Source of the DNA: Microbacterium protaetiae | Lineage (GTDB): Bacteria > Actinomycetota > Actinomycetes > Actinomycetales > Microbacteriaceae | Direction: 5' to 3' | Assembly (NCBI RefSeq): GCF_004135285.1 | Contig: NZ_CP035494.1 | Location: forward strand, 3,162,001 to 3,226,000 | Length of the DNA stretch: 64,000 nucleotides | Shown: positions 18,901-27,313 of the stretch, piece by piece | Numbering within the stretch: position 1 is the first letter of the stretch | Layout of the letters: every line of letters begins with the position of its first letter | Program-made: the position numbers and the translations under genes | Notes under the pieces: generated by a model | Told to the model about the DNA's origin: nothing | Databases searched by the model: none | What the model saw: the letters and a program-made list of their open reading frames with translations, nothing else

Positions 18901-19060
18901 CCGGCACCACCGTGACCACTGTCGTCTGCGGCAATTCGATCGACGGGATCAGCTCCTGACGCAGCTGCGTCATCGAGAACACGCCGAAGCCGGCGATGAG
19001 AAGCGTGATGAGCGCTACCAGCGTGCGGTTGCCAAGGCTGAAGCGTGCGAGTCGGAACAC
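15905..19060 (-). CDS. RND-family efflux permease (SwrC/AcrB-like)
   Basis: The 1051-residue protein has the RND layout: TM1 near residues 13-32, a large outer loop, TM2-6, a second large loop and TM8-12. The proton-relay helix carries G-R-V-V-D-D-S-I-V-V near 395, with the conserved aspartate pair. A Gly-rich insert (G-G-G-G-G) sits in the second outer loop. Gram-positive HAE1-type homologues such as SwrC work without an outer-membrane channel in lipopeptide or drug export. The start is GTG 19060. A divergent MarR gene and a palindrome lie upstream. Confidence 0.92.
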   Translation of the reverse strand: MFRLARFSLGNRTLVALITLLIAGFGVFSMTQLRQELIPSIELPQTTVVTVVPGASPQVVDEQVSVPVTQAVADLDGVEQVVATSSSGMSMVSIAYAYGTDADDFRATVEQALSGIQSKLPGDAEPNLVAGSTSDIPVIFMTASSADDDVAALSAKLSDTVVPKLEGIDGVRAAAVSGGAVQRVVITPDDAKLAKNGITSQALTQVLQANGITLPVGSVTEDGQLLPVQGGTAVTSVDDIKKLPVASQTQPGTVLTVGAVADVSLVTEAPTSITRMNGEQALSISITASDGGDVVAISHAVNDAISELADDLPSVDLTVVFDQAPFIEESILHLATEGLLGLLFAIVVILIFLLSLRSTIVTAISIPLSVLVTFIGLNLGGYSLNMLTLGALTIAIGRVVDDSIVVIENIKRHLSYGEAKVQAILTAVREVAGAITSSTLTTVAVFLPIAFVGGTVGELFNPFALTVTIAMLSSLLVALTIAPVLSYWFLRAPKAGGDVEAIRAAAEEKEHRSWLQRGYRPILRGTQRHPVITLVSSALLLVITVSLIPLMKVDFLGNTGQNMVMVTQTFPSGSDLDTISDGARDVEDTLLDVDGVEDVMLMAGTSGGSGDFSALLGGGGGTATFIVNTDPKADQAALQTDVRAQLAKIDGPGEVSLSDAASAGGFGGTVDVEVHAANEADLADAADGVFAALKDTPDAADVSSDLAPAQPSVQITVDRKTALEHGFTEIQLVSMVGGVLSPQSIGTVRIDGEDYRVFVDAADIPTTVDQLSDLKIPTAAGLVPLTDVADVKTVTGPTSLTRQDGDLVATISITPAEGELGAVTTAVQERLDDLDLPDGVSADIGGLAQTQQESFAQLGIAMLVAIAIVFLLLVATFRSLAQPLILLVSIPFAATGAIAMLLVTGHPLGISALIGMLMLIGIVVTNAIVLIDLVNQYRRQGQSVRDAVFNGARQRMRPILMTALATIFALLPMALGVTGSSGFISQDLAIVVIGGLISSTALTLILVPVLYQLFERGREKRAEKKDATARPSAADDTDATEAPATRRQARA

Positions 19061-19094
19061 GAGGACACCACCGAGAAGAGAGGAAGGGGAGAAG

Positions 19095-19111
19095 GCGAAC
19101 GAATGGTTCGC
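19095..19111. promoter_or_regulatory. Palindrome upstream of the RND gene (candidate MarR operator)
   Basis: GCGAAC and GTTCGC form a perfect inverted repeat around GAATG, 35 bases before the RND start. A TAAGCT hexamer lies just upstream on the minus strand, so binding here would block transcription. Assignment to the adjacent MarR protein is inferred. Confidence 0.5.
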
Positions 19112-19185
19112 ATCGGACGAAGCTTAGTACAACGCGATGTATCCGAATCTGCGCATGCACTGTGAGCGGGCGATACTCTCAAGGG

Positions 19186-19644
19186 GTGGATGCCGCTGAA
19201 CACGAAGAGCGCGACGCGTTGCTGGGCGAACTGCTCGCCCTGCAGACCGATATCGAGACCTCTTTCGTGCCCGAGCTCATCGAACCCGTGCTGTCGCTGC
19301 GGCTGACGATGCAGCAGCTCAAGGTGCTCACCATCCTCATGACAGTGCCCGACGGCAGCACGATCCAGGCACTGGCGAAGACGGTGGGCGTCTCACTTGC
19401 GACGATGTCGGGCATCGTCGATCGACTCGAGTCGCAAGCCATGATCCAGCGGATACTTGACCCCCATGATCAACGGGTGCGACGCGTTGTCGCCACGGCC
19501 GAGGGTCGAGAGACCGTGCAGCGATTGCTCACCGCACGACCCGAGTTCCGGCGGGCGCCGCTGAACCGTCTGGGGCTGGACGACCTGCGCGCGCTGACAC
19601 GCGGCATCCGCGCTCTCGTGCGCGCGATGCAGGAGATAGACTGA
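19186..19644 (+). CDS. MarR-family transcriptional regulator
   Basis: This 152-residue protein has a winged helix-turn-helix at about residues 65-110 (T-I-Q-A-L-A-K-T-V-G-V-S, then D-R-L-E-S-Q-A-M-I-Q-R and D-P-H-D-Q-R-V-R-R as wing). GTG 19186 lies exactly six bases after TACTCT (19174-19179), so the leaderless start was preferred over an upstream start in an unrelated extension. Divergence from the RND exporter suggests it represses that gene. Confidence 0.88.
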   Translation: MDAAEHEERDALLGELLALQTDIETSFVPELIEPVLSLRLTMQQLKVLTILMTVPDGSTIQALAKTVGVSLATMSGIVDRLESQAMIQRILDPHDQRVRRVVATAEGRETVQRLLTARPEFRRAPLNRLGLDDLRALTRGIRALVRAMQEID

Positions 19645-19647
19645 CCC

Positions 19648-19743
19648 GGCGAGGGGGAGTATCCCACCACTGCGCGTTCGTCATCACGGGTTCCGTCGGA
19701 GGGGCCCCGGGCGCGCTCCGCTGAAGCGGGGGAGAGACTTTCG
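19648..19743 (+). ncRNA. yybP-ykoY-type (manganese) riboswitch candidate upstream of terC
   Basis: The conserved 5' motif GGGGAGTA occurs at 19652-19659, C-G-T-C-A follows at 19678-19682, and GAGAC lies at 19734-19738. A closing helix pairs CGAGGG (19648-19653) with CTTTCG (19738-19743). The order and the closing helix match the Mn2+-sensing yybP-ykoY aptamer, and TerC-family genes are its best-known targets. A perfect hairpin, TCGACG/CGTCGA (19741-19755), overlaps the 3' strand of the closing helix and could be the switching element before the ribosome site. Confidence 0.72.
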
Positions 19744-19773
19744 ACGGTTCGTCGATCCCTCTGAAAGGCCCCC

Positions 19774-20790
19774 ATGGATTTCGTGATCCCCGCATGGTTC
19801 GAGATCACCGCGATGGTCGTCCTCGTCCTTATCCTGGCCGCCGACCTCCTCCTCATTCTCAAGAGGCCGCACATCCCGTCGATGAAGGAAGCCACCCTGT
19901 GGGTCGTCTTCTACGTGTGTCTGGCGCTGATCTTCGCCGTGCTGTTGCTGTGGGCGACAGGCAGTTCGGATGCCGCCGGCGAATTCATCGCCGGATGGCT
20001 GACCGAATACAGCCTGTCGATCGACAACCTCTTCGTGTTCGTGCTGCTGATGACGCAGTTCTCGGTGCCGCGACGCTACCAGCAGGAAGTGCTGATGGTG
20101 GGCATCATCATCGCCCTCGTGCTGCGCGGTCTGTTCATCCTGCTGGGTGCGGCGCTCATCGAGAACTTCAGCTGGATCTTCTACATCTTCGGCGCCTTTC
20201 TCGTCTTCACCGCCTGGCGACAGGCGTTCCCCGGCAAAGAAGATGACGACGCTCACACCGAGACCTGGATCGTGCGCATCCTGCGACGCTTCATCGACAT
20301 CAGCGACCAGTACGACGGACGCAAGATCCGCACCGTGGTGAACGGCAAGAAGGTCTTGACCCCGATGCTGCTGGTCTTCGTGGCGATCGGGTTCACCGAC
20401 CTGATCTTCGCCATCGACTCGATCCCGGCCATCTTCGGCATCACTCAGAACGCCTTCATCGTGTTCTCGACGAACGTGTTCGCCCTCATGGGCCTGCGGC
20501 AGCTGTACTTCCTGTTGGGCGGGCTGCTGGACCGGTTGCGGTACCTGCACTACGGCATCGCCTTCATCCTCGCCTTCATCGGCGTCAAGCTCTTCTTCCA
20601 CGCGCTGGCCGTCAACGAGCTTCCCTTCATCAACGGCGGGCACCCGGTCTCGTGGGCGCCCGACATCTCGACGTGGGTGTCGCTCGGCGTGATCATCGTC
20701 GCGATGGTGGTCGCCGCTGGGGCCAGCGTCATAGCGGCTCGGCGAGACCGGGCTGCTGTCGAGGCGGCTCCCGACGACGATAAGTCGTAA
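19774..20790 (+). CDS. TerC-family integral membrane protein (likely metal exporter)
   Basis: The 338-residue protein has about nine membrane helices with intramembrane acidic residues typical of TerC: S-L-S-I-D-N-L-F-V-F near residue 79 and T-D-L-I-F-A-I-D-S-I-P-A near 209. TerC proteins have been tied to Mn2+ export and metalation of secreted proteins. The riboswitch candidate upstream fits that role better than tellurite resistance. The ATG at 19774 is preceded by GAAAGG. Confidence 0.93.
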   Translation: MDFVIPAWFEITAMVVLVLILAADLLLILKRPHIPSMKEATLWVVFYVCLALIFAVLLLWATGSSDAAGEFIAGWLTEYSLSIDNLFVFVLLMTQFSVPRRYQQEVLMVGIIIALVLRGLFILLGAALIENFSWIFYIFGAFLVFTAWRQAFPGKEDDDAHTETWIVRILRRFIDISDQYDGRKIRTVVNGKKVLTPMLLVFVAIGFTDLIFAIDSIPAIFGITQNAFIVFSTNVFALMGLRQLYFLLGGLLDRLRYLHYGIAFILAFIGVKLFFHALAVNELPFINGGHPVSWAPDISTWVSLGVIIVAMVVAAGASVIAARRDRAAVEAAPDDDKS

Positions 20791-20824
20791 GCGTCGCGCG
20801 GAAGAGTCGCACGGTCAGCAGTGG

Positions 20825-20948
20825 TAATCTGGCCACGTGCAGATCGCGCGGCTCCTCCTTACGTGCCGCGACGGGTTCTGATCTCAGCCCAGACTCGTCG
20901 CGGAGTTCGTCGTGGGCCCAACTCTGAAACCCTGGAGAACGAACAGTC
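20825..20948 (+). promoter_or_regulatory. leu leader: promoter and candidate attenuator
   Basis: TAATCT (20825-20830) lies six bases before the leader peptide GTG. Mutually exclusive pairings are visible: CCGCGACG (20866-20873), inside the leader ORF, pairs with CGTCGCGG (20896-20903), while GCCCA (20887-20891) pairs with TGGGC (20913-20917) across the same segment. A ribosome stalled on the Leu codons would prevent the first pairing. No U tract follows, so control may act on Rho or on translation initiation instead of an intrinsic terminator. Confidence 0.6.
20837..20881 (+). CDS. Leucine leader peptide
   Basis: A 14-codon ORF starts at GTG 20837 and reads M-Q-I-A-R-L-L-L-T-C-R-D-G-F before TGA at 20879-20881. 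Three consecutive leucine codons (CTC CTC CTT) occupy positions 6-8. The start sits exactly six bases after a -10 hexamer, so the leader would itself be leaderless. It lies 67 bases before leuC, the position expected for a ribosome-sensing attenuator peptide. Confidence 0.72.
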   Translation: MQIARLLLTCRDGF

Positions 20949-22433
20949 ATGAGCACACCTGCGTCTGCGATCCCTGATCAGCCACGCACCCTCGCCGAGA
21001 AGGTCTGGGACGACCACCTGGTCGTCAAGGGTGAGGACGGCCAGCCCGACCTCATCTACATCGACCTGCACCTCGTGCACGAGGTCACCAGCCCGCAGGC
21101 CTTCGACGGGCTGCGCGCCGAGGGGCGCCCGGTGCGACGCCTCGACCTGACGATCGCGACCGAAGACCACAACACCCCGACGCTCGATATCGACAAGCCG
21201 ATCGCCGACCTGACCAGTCGCACTCAGATTGAGACGCTGCGCCGCAACGCCGCGGAATTCGGCGTGCGGCTGCACTCCCTCGGCGACAAGGAGCAGGGCA
21301 TCGTGCATGTGGTCGGCCCGCAGTTGGGCCTGACCATGCCGGGGATCACCGTCGTGTGCGGCGACAGCCACACCTCGACGCACGGCGCCTTCGGGGCCAT
21401 GGCGTTCGGGATCGGCACCAGCGAGGTCGAGCACGTGCTGGCCACCCAGACACTGCCGCTGAAACCCTTCAAGACGATGGCGATCACCGTCGAAGGTGAG
21501 CTCAAGCCGGGCGTCACCGCGAAAGACATCATCCTCGCCGTCATCGCGAAGATCGGCACGAACGGCGGCCAGGGCTACGTTCTGGAGTACCGCGGCAGCG
21601 CCATTCGGTCGCTGTCGATGGAAGGCCGGATGACGATGTGCAACATGTCGATCGAGGCCGGTGCCCGCGCGGGCATGGTCGCGCCCGATGAGACCACCTT
21701 CGCGTATCTGAAGGGCCGCCCGCACGCTCCGCAGGGGCAGGATTGGGAGGACGCCGTCGCCTATTGGCGCACACTGCCCTCTGATGAGGGGGCGGTGTAC
21801 GACGCCGAGGTGTTCCTCGATGCCGCCGAGCTCGAGCCGTTCGTCACGTGGGGCACCAACCCCGGCCAGGGCGTGTCGCTGTCGGCGGCCGTCCCCTCGC
21901 CCGACGATTTCGATGATCCCAACGCGAAGGCCGCTGCCGAGCGGGCACTCGCGTACATGGACCTGGCTCCGGGCACACGCATGAAGGACATCCCCGTCGA
22001 TGCCGTGTTCATGGGCTCGTGCACCAACAGTCGCATCGAAGACCTGCGCCAGTTCGCATCGATCGTCAAGGGACGCAAGAAGGCCGAAGGGGTGCGGGTC
22101 ATGGTCGTGCCGGGTTCGGCCCGGGTGCGACTGGAGGCCGAAGCCGAGGGCCTGAACAAGGTGTTCGAGGACTTCGGTGCCGAATGGCGGTTCGCCGGCT
22201 GCTCGATGTGCCTCGGGATGAACCCCGACCAGCTGGCGCCGGGAGAGCGCTGTGCCTCAACGAGCAACCGCAACTTCGAAGGCCGCCAGGGCAAGGGCGG
22301 GCGCACGCACCTGGTCTCGCCCCTCGTGGCAGCGGCCACCGCGATCCGCGGAACGCTGTCGAGTCCGAGCGATCTCGATGAGGTCGAGGCTGTTTCCTTC
22401 GCCCACGCGGCGACCGATGGGGCGGAGGCCTGA
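20949..22433 (+). CDS. leuC: 3-isopropylmalate dehydratase large subunit
   Basis: LeuC with LeuD isomerises 2-isopropylmalate to 3-isopropylmalate using a [4Fe-4S] cluster. The 494-residue protein carries [12 protein letters not shown] near residue 138 and the cluster ligands in G-S-C-T-N-S-R near 358 and G-C-S-M-C-L-G near 418. leuD begins one base after the stop. The operon is separate from leuB, about 18 kb away in this window, and has the Leu leader upstream. Confidence 0.97.
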   Translation: MSTPASAIPDQPRTLAEKVWDDHLVVKGEDGQPDLIYIDLHLVHEVTSPQAFDGLRAEGRPVRRLDLTIATEDHNTPTLDIDKPIADLTSRTQIETLRRNAAEFGVRLHSLGDKEQGIVHVVGPQLGLTMPGITVVCGDSHTSTHGAFGAMAFGIGTSEVEHVLATQTLPLKPFKTMAITVEGELKPGVTAKDIILAVIAKIGTNGGQGYVLEYRGSAIRSLSMEGRMTMCNMSIEAGARAGMVAPDETTFAYLKGRPHAPQGQDWEDAVAYWRTLPSDEGAVYDAEVFLDAAELEPFVTWGTNPGQGVSLSAAVPSPDDFDDPNAKAAAERALAYMDLAPGTRMKDIPVDAVFMGSCTNSRIEDLRQFASIVKGRKKAEGVRVMVVPGSARVRLEAEAEGLNKVFEDFGAEWRFAGCSMCLGMNPDQLAPGERCASTSNRNFEGRQGKGGRTHLVSPLVAAATAIRGTLSSPSDLDEVEAVSFAHAATDGAEA

Positions 22434-22434
22434 C

Positions 22435-23046
22435 ATGGACAAGTTCACCACGCACACCGGTGTGGCCGCGCCTCTGCAGCGTTCCGCCGTCGACACCGAC
22501 CAGATCATTCCGGCGGTGTACCTGAAGCGGGTCACCAAGACCGGTTTCGAAGACGCGCTGTTCGCCAGCTGGCGCCAGGATCCCGCGTTCGTCCTCAACC
22601 AGGAGCCGTACCGGAACGCGTCGATCCTCGTCGCCGGCCCCGACTTCGGCACCGGGTCCAGCCGCGAACACGCCGTGTGGGCGCTGCGGGACTACGGGTT
22701 CAAGGTCGTTCTGAGCCCGAAGTTCGCCGACATCTTCCGCGGCAACGCCGGCAAGCAAGGCCTGGTCACCGGTGTGATTTCCGAAGCAGACGGGGAACGC
22801 CTCTGGGCGGCGATCACCGATCACCCCGGCGTGCAGATGACCGTCGACCTGCAGGAGCGCACGGCGACTCTTGACGATATCCAGGTCACGTTCGAGATCG
22901 ATGATTACACTAGGTGGCGGCTTCTGGAGGGCCTCGACGACATCGGGCTCACCCTTCGCAACCAAGACAGAATCGCCGCTTACGAGGCGCGTCGAGCACG
23001 CTGGAAACCACGCACTCTTCCGGTGCCGTCCCAGACGACTCCCTGA
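22435..23046 (+). CDS. leuD: 3-isopropylmalate dehydratase small subunit
   Basis: This 203-residue swivel subunit has D-T-D-Q-I-I-P near residue 19 and the substrate-recognition stretch [13 protein letters not shown] near 67. The ATG at 22435 follows the leuC stop by one base, so the two subunits are co-translated. murA follows 24 bases after the stop. Confidence 0.96.
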   Translation: MDKFTTHTGVAAPLQRSAVDTDQIIPAVYLKRVTKTGFEDALFASWRQDPAFVLNQEPYRNASILVAGPDFGTGSSREHAVWALRDYGFKVVLSPKFADIFRGNAGKQGLVTGVISEADGERLWAAITDHPGVQMTVDLQERTATLDDIQVTFEIDDYTRWRLLEGLDDIGLTLRNQDRIAAYEARRARWKPRTLPVPSQTTP

Positions 23047-23070
23047 TTCCGACACTGTGAGGCACACTGC

Positions 23071-24435
23071 ATGACACTCCTGAACGGCTTGGCATCCACC
23101 GACGGTCGCACGGGAGGGTCGGGTGAGACGCTTGCCATCCGCGGTGGTCATCCGCTGCGCGGCCGCGTCGACGTCAAGGGCGCGAAGAACCTGGTCACCA
23201 AGGCGATGGTCGCAGCGCTTCTGGGCGAATCGCCCAGTGTGCTGCGCGACGTGCCCGATATCAGCGACGTGGCAGTGGTGCGCTCACTGCTCGAGGTGCA
23301 CGGCGTACGCGTGACCCGCGGCGACGAAGAAGGCACCTTCGTGCTCGATCCCGCCGATGTCGCCTCGGCGCACATGGAAGAGATCGACGCGCACGCCGGC
23401 GCCAGCCGCATCCCGATCCTTTTCTGCGGCCCGTTGCTGCACCAACTCGGGCAGGCGTTCATCCCCGATCTGGGCGGGTGCCGCATCGGTGATCGTCCGA
23501 TCGACTTCCACCTTGACGCGCTGCGCAAGTTCGGCGCCGTCGTCGAGAAGCTGCCCAGCGGCATCCGACTGTCGGCGCCGAGCGGGCTGCACGGGGCGAG
23601 CATCCATCTGCCGTACCCGAGCGTGGGCGCGACCGAGCAGGTGCTGCTGACGGCTGTGCGCGCAGCGGGCGTGACAGAGCTGCGCAACGCGGCGATCGAG
23701 CCCGAGATCATGGACCTCATCGCGGTGCTGCAGAAGATGGGCGCGATCATCTCGTACGAGCCGAACCGGGTCATCCTCATCGAGGGGGTGGACCGACTCT
23801 CGGGCTATGACCACCGCGCGATCTTCGACCGCAACGAGGCCGCCAGCTGGGCGAGTGCTGCGTTGGCCACCGACGGCGAGATCTTCGTCGGCGGGGCCCG
23901 CCAGCCCGAGATGCTCACCTTCCTGAACGTCGTGCGCAAGGTCGGTGGTGACTTCGACATTCGCGAAGACGGCATCCTCTTCCGTCGCGGGGGCGACCTG
24001 CGCGCCGTGACGGTGGAGACCGACGTGCACCCGGGGTTCATGACCGACTGGCAGCAGCCGTTGATCATCGCCCTCACGCAGGCGCAGGGCACCTCTATCG
24101 TGCACGAGACGGTGTACGAGAACCGCTTCGGGTTCACCCAGGCTCTGGTCAAGATGGGCGCCGACATCGTCGTGCACCCGCACGGACTGCAGGAGGGGCC
24201 GCGGCGCGTGCCCCGGCGCAACCTCGAGCAGGCGGCCGTGATCCACGGTCCGACGCCGTTGCGCGGCGCCGACATCACCGTGCCCGACCTGCGTGGCGGC
24301 TACAGTCACGTCATCGCGGCCCTGACGGCGACCGGCGAGTCGACGGTGCGCAACGTGGGCATCATCAGCCGCGGCTACGAGAAGCTGTTCGACAAGCTCA
24401 CCGCGCTCGGCGCCGACTTCGACATCCTGGGGTGA
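23071..24435 (+). CDS. murA: UDP-N-acetylglucosamine 1-carboxyvinyltransferase
   Basis: MurA transfers enolpyruvate from PEP to UDP-GlcNAc, the first committed step of peptidoglycan synthesis. The 454-residue protein has V-K-G-A-K-N near residue 35 and the active-site loop G-G-C-R-I-G-D-R-P-I-D with cysteine at about residue 137. Because the cysteine is kept, unlike the Asp of mycobacterial MurA, fosfomycin sensitivity at target level is expected. An N-terminal extension of about 20 residues precedes the fold. Confidence 0.94.
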   Translation: MTLLNGLASTDGRTGGSGETLAIRGGHPLRGRVDVKGAKNLVTKAMVAALLGESPSVLRDVPDISDVAVVRSLLEVHGVRVTRGDEEGTFVLDPADVASAHMEEIDAHAGASRIPILFCGPLLHQLGQAFIPDLGGCRIGDRPIDFHLDALRKFGAVVEKLPSGIRLSAPSGLHGASIHLPYPSVGATEQVLLTAVRAAGVTELRNAAIEPEIMDLIAVLQKMGAIISYEPNRVILIEGVDRLSGYDHRAIFDRNEAASWASAALATDGEIFVGGARQPEMLTFLNVVRKVGGDFDIREDGILFRRGGDLRAVTVETDVHPGFMTDWQQPLIIALTQAQGTSIVHETVYENRFGFTQALVKMGADIVVHPHGLQEGPRRVPRRNLEQAAVIHGPTPLRGADITVPDLRGGYSHVIAALTATGESTVRNVGIISRGYEKLFDKLTALGADFDILG

Positions 24436-24439
24436 GTCG

Positions 24440-25204
24440 GTGAGCGAGAGTCGTCCGCGTGCCTCGAAGGAGAAGACGCGGCCCAGCGTTTTCTGGTTGC
24501 TGGGAGCGATCATCGTGCCGATCTTCGGTGCTCTCGCCAAGATAGAGATCACCGGTGCCGAGAAACTGCCTCGCGAAGGTGCGTTCGTGCTGGCCGCGAA
24601 TCATCACAGCGAGATCGACCCGCTCGTCGTGGCGGTGGCCGTATGGCGGCTCGGCCGCGCACCGCGGTTCATGGCGAAAGAGAGCTTGTTCCACGTGCCG
24701 GTGCTGGGCTGGGCACTCAAACGCACCGGCATGGTGCCGGTTGCCCGCACGGCCTCATCCAGCGGCGCGCGCGCGACGCTGGAGACCTCGCGCGATCTCG
24801 TACAGCATGGGCGTGGTGTGATCGTCTACCCCGAGGGCACTCTCACCCGCGATCCCGAACTGTGGCCCATGCGGGGCAAATCCGGTGCGGTGCGCCTGGC
24901 GGCCGCCGGGGGCATCCCGGTCATCCCGATGGCGCAGTGGGGCGCGCAACAGATCATGCCGCGCTACGGAAAGCTGCGGCTGTGGCCGCCGCGCCGGCGC
25001 ATGAGCGTCGTGATCGGTGACCCGGTCGACATCGACGATGCGCGGCACGAGCACGTCACCCCCGCCGAACTGAACGCGGCCACCACGCGGGTGATGGATC
25101 GCATCGCCGAGCTGCTCGGCGAGATCCGCGGTCTGCCGGCGCCCAAGACGCGCTGGAACCCCGCCGACCATGGACAGAAGGAGACGGGCCGTCTTGACTC
25201 CTAG
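24440..25204 (+). CDS. 1-acylglycerol-3-phosphate acyltransferase (PlsC family)
   Basis: The 254-residue enzyme has the acyltransferase block N-H-H-S-E-I-D-P near residue 54 (H-x4-D) and the lysophosphatidate-binding Y-P-E-G-T-L-T near residue 130. It probably acylates the sn-2 position in phosphatidic acid synthesis at the membrane. It starts with GTG four bases after murA and overlaps gpsA by 11 bases, linking glycerolipid precursor supply with acylation. Confidence 0.88.
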   Translation: MSESRPRASKEKTRPSVFWLLGAIIVPIFGALAKIEITGAEKLPREGAFVLAANHHSEIDPLVVAVAVWRLGRAPRFMAKESLFHVPVLGWALKRTGMVPVARTASSSGARATLETSRDLVQHGRGVIVYPEGTLTRDPELWPMRGKSGAVRLAAAGGIPVIPMAQWGAQQIMPRYGKLRLWPPRRRMSVVIGDPVDIDDARHEHVTPAELNAATTRVMDRIAELLGEIRGLPAPKTRWNPADHGQKETGRLDS

Positions 25205-26321
25205 ACACGAGCCGGCCACCCGCGTCACGGTGCTGGGCGCAGGCAGCTGGGGCACCACGTTCGGCAAGATCCTCGCCGATGGCGGCGCGCAGGTGACGAT
25301 GTGGGCCCGGCGACCTGAACTGGCGCATGAGATCAGCGAGGCCAAGCGCAACAGCCAGTACCTGCCGGGCGTGAATCTGCCGCGCAGCATGACGGCCACC
25401 ACCGACCTGGCAGAGGCGGTCGATGGTGCCGAGCAACTCTACGTGTGTGTGCCGAGTCAGTCGGCGCGCGACAATCTCAAGGCTGTTCGCCCACTCGTGG
25501 CCCGCACGGCGGTCCCGATCGTCTCTTTGATGAAGGGCATCGAGCGCAAGAGCGGTCTGCGCATGAGCCAGGTTCTCGAGCAGGTGCTCGAGTGCGATCC
25601 GGCACGCATAGCGGTCGCGTCGGGCCCGAACCTCGCGTTGGAGATCGCCCGCGAGCAGCCGACGGCGGCGGTCGTGGCATCCAGCAGCCTAGAGACCGCC
25701 GATGCGGTCGCGCGGCGCGCGAGGAACAGCTACTTTCGTACGTTCGTGAACACCGATGTGATCGGCACCGAGTTCGGTGGAGTGCTCAAGAACCTGATCG
25801 CGGTCGCCATCGGCATCGTCGACGGCGTGGGCTACGGCGAGAACACGAAGGCCTCGATCATCACCCGCGGCCTGGTCGAGATGACCGATTTCGCCGTCGC
25901 ACACGGGGCGCAGTTCGAGACACTGCAAGGCCTTGCCGGGCTCGGCGACCTCATCGCGACGTGCCAGTCGCCGCTGAGCCGCAACAACACGGCCGGGCGA
26001 CTGCTCGGCCAGGGGTACAGCTTCCAAGACGTGGTCAAGCAGATGGAGCAGACCGCCGAGGGATTGGCCTCGGTGACCCCCGTGCTGCAGCTCGCGCGCG
26101 CGGCGCACGTGGAGATGCCGATCGTCGAGCAGGTCAAACGCGTGCTCGACGGCACCATGGACCCGCGCCGGATAGCCCCGCACCTGACCACCGACGACGA
26201 CGCCCCGAAGGGTGAGAGGACACAGCATGGACAAGCTCGCAGTGGTGGTGCTCTTCGGCGGACGGTCCAGCGAGCATTCGATCAGCTCCGCCACGGCCGG
26301 GGGAGTGCTTCGGGCCATTGA
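25194..26321 (+). CDS. gpsA: NAD(P)-dependent glycerol-3-phosphate dehydrogenase
   Basis: GpsA reduces dihydroxyacetone phosphate to sn-glycerol-3-phosphate for phospholipids. The Rossmann motif G-A-G-S-W-G-T-T-F-G is near residue 13, and the catalytic K-N-L-I-A-V-A-I-G segment near residue 200. TTG 25194 was chosen because AAGGAGA precedes it; ATG 25170 would lie over that site. The frame stays open to 26321, about 30 residues beyond the usual C-terminus, and overlaps ddl by 95 bases. The tail (after D-D-D-A-P-K-G-E-R) resembles no GpsA sequence I know. Confidence 0.9.
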   Translation: MTPRHEPATRVTVLGAGSWGTTFGKILADGGAQVTMWARRPELAHEISEAKRNSQYLPGVNLPRSMTATTDLAEAVDGAEQLYVCVPSQSARDNLKAVRPLVARTAVPIVSLMKGIERKSGLRMSQVLEQVLECDPARIAVASGPNLALEIAREQPTAAVVASSSLETADAVARRARNSYFRTFVNTDVIGTEFGGVLKNLIAVAIGIVDGVGYGENTKASIITRGLVEMTDFAVAHGAQFETLQGLAGLGDLIATCQSPLSRNNTAGRLLGQGYSFQDVVKQMEQTAEGLASVTPVLQLARAAHVEMPIVEQVKRVLDGTMDPRRIAPHLTTDDDAPKGERTQHGQARSGGALRRTVQRAFDQLRHGRGSASGH

Positions 26322-27312
26322 CCGCGACCGGTTCCGGGTGATACCGGTCGGCATCACGCGCGAGGGCGCCTTCGTACTCGAAGACGACGACCCCGACAAG
26401 TTCACGCTCGACCCCGACCACCTGCCCGAGGTCGTCGACAACGGCACCCGGGTGCTGTGGCCCGATTCGGCGGTGTGTCGTGAGATGCGAGTGACGGATG
26501 CCGCGGGCACGCGCTCGCTCGGCGATGTCGATGTCGTGCTGCCGATCCTGCACGGCCGGTTCGGCGAAGACGGCACCATCCAGGGCTTTCTCGAGCTGCT
26601 GGACATTCCGTATGCCGGTGCCGGCCTGCTCATGTCGGCCATCGGCATGGACAAGCACGTGACCAAGAACGTGCTGCGTTCGGCCGGCGTGCCTGTCGTG
26701 CCCTGGGTGACAGTGACCCGCGAAGGCCTGAAGCGCGACCGGCGGATGTGGGAGCAGCGCATCCACGCCCTGGGGCTGCCGGTGTTCGTCAAGCCGGCGC
26801 GCGCCGGCTCGAGCGTCGGGGTCTCGCGGGTCAACGCCTGGGATGAGCTGGATGCCGCGTTGCAGACAGCCTTCGCCGAAGACGCCACGGTGCTCGTCGA
26901 AGAGGCGGTACACGGCCGCGAGCTGGAGTGCGGCGTGCTCGAAAGCCGTGACGGTGCGCTGCCGCGGGTCAGCGTGGCCGGTGAGGTGGTGCTCTCTGGC
27001 CGGGAGTTCTATGATTTCGCGGCGAAGTATCTCGGTGCGCCGGGCATCGAGCTGGTCTGCCCCGCCGATCTGCGTGACGGTGAGCTCGCCGAGATGCAGC
27101 GCATCGCGGCGCGCGCGTTCGAGGCGGTGGGGGGACAGGGCCTGTCGCGCGTGGACTTCTTCTTCACGGGCACCGAGTTCTTCGTGAATGAGGTCAACAC
27201 GATGCCGGGGTTCACCCCGATCTCGATGTTCCCGAAGTGCTGGATCGCCAGCGGAATGAGCTACGCCGAGCTGGTCTCTGAGCTGATCGACACCGCGCTC
27301 GCGCGGCGCTGA
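26227..27312 (+). CDS. ddl: D-alanine--D-alanine ligase
   Basis: Ddl joins two D-alanines for the peptidoglycan stem peptide. The 361-residue ATP-grasp protein has G-G-R-S-S-E-H-S-I-S near residue 11, H-G-R-F-G-E-D-G near 112, and the Mg-binding N-E-V-N-T-M-P-G-F-T near 321. ATG 26227 follows a GAGAGG ribosome site; a GTG at 26212 is a weaker alternative. The next gene converges with one base between the stops. Confidence 0.95.
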   Translation: MDKLAVVVLFGGRSSEHSISSATAGGVLRAIDRDRFRVIPVGITREGAFVLEDDDPDKFTLDPDHLPEVVDNGTRVLWPDSAVCREMRVTDAAGTRSLGDVDVVLPILHGRFGEDGTIQGFLELLDIPYAGAGLLMSAIGMDKHVTKNVLRSAGVPVVPWVTVTREGLKRDRRMWEQRIHALGLPVFVKPARAGSSVGVSRVNAWDELDAALQTAFAEDATVLVEEAVHGRELECGVLESRDGALPRVSVAGEVVLSGREFYDFAAKYLGAPGIELVCPADLRDGELAEMQRIAARAFEAVGGQGLSRVDFFFTGTEFFVNEVNTMPGFTPISMFPKCWIASGMSYAELVSELIDTALARR

Positions 27313-27313
27313 C

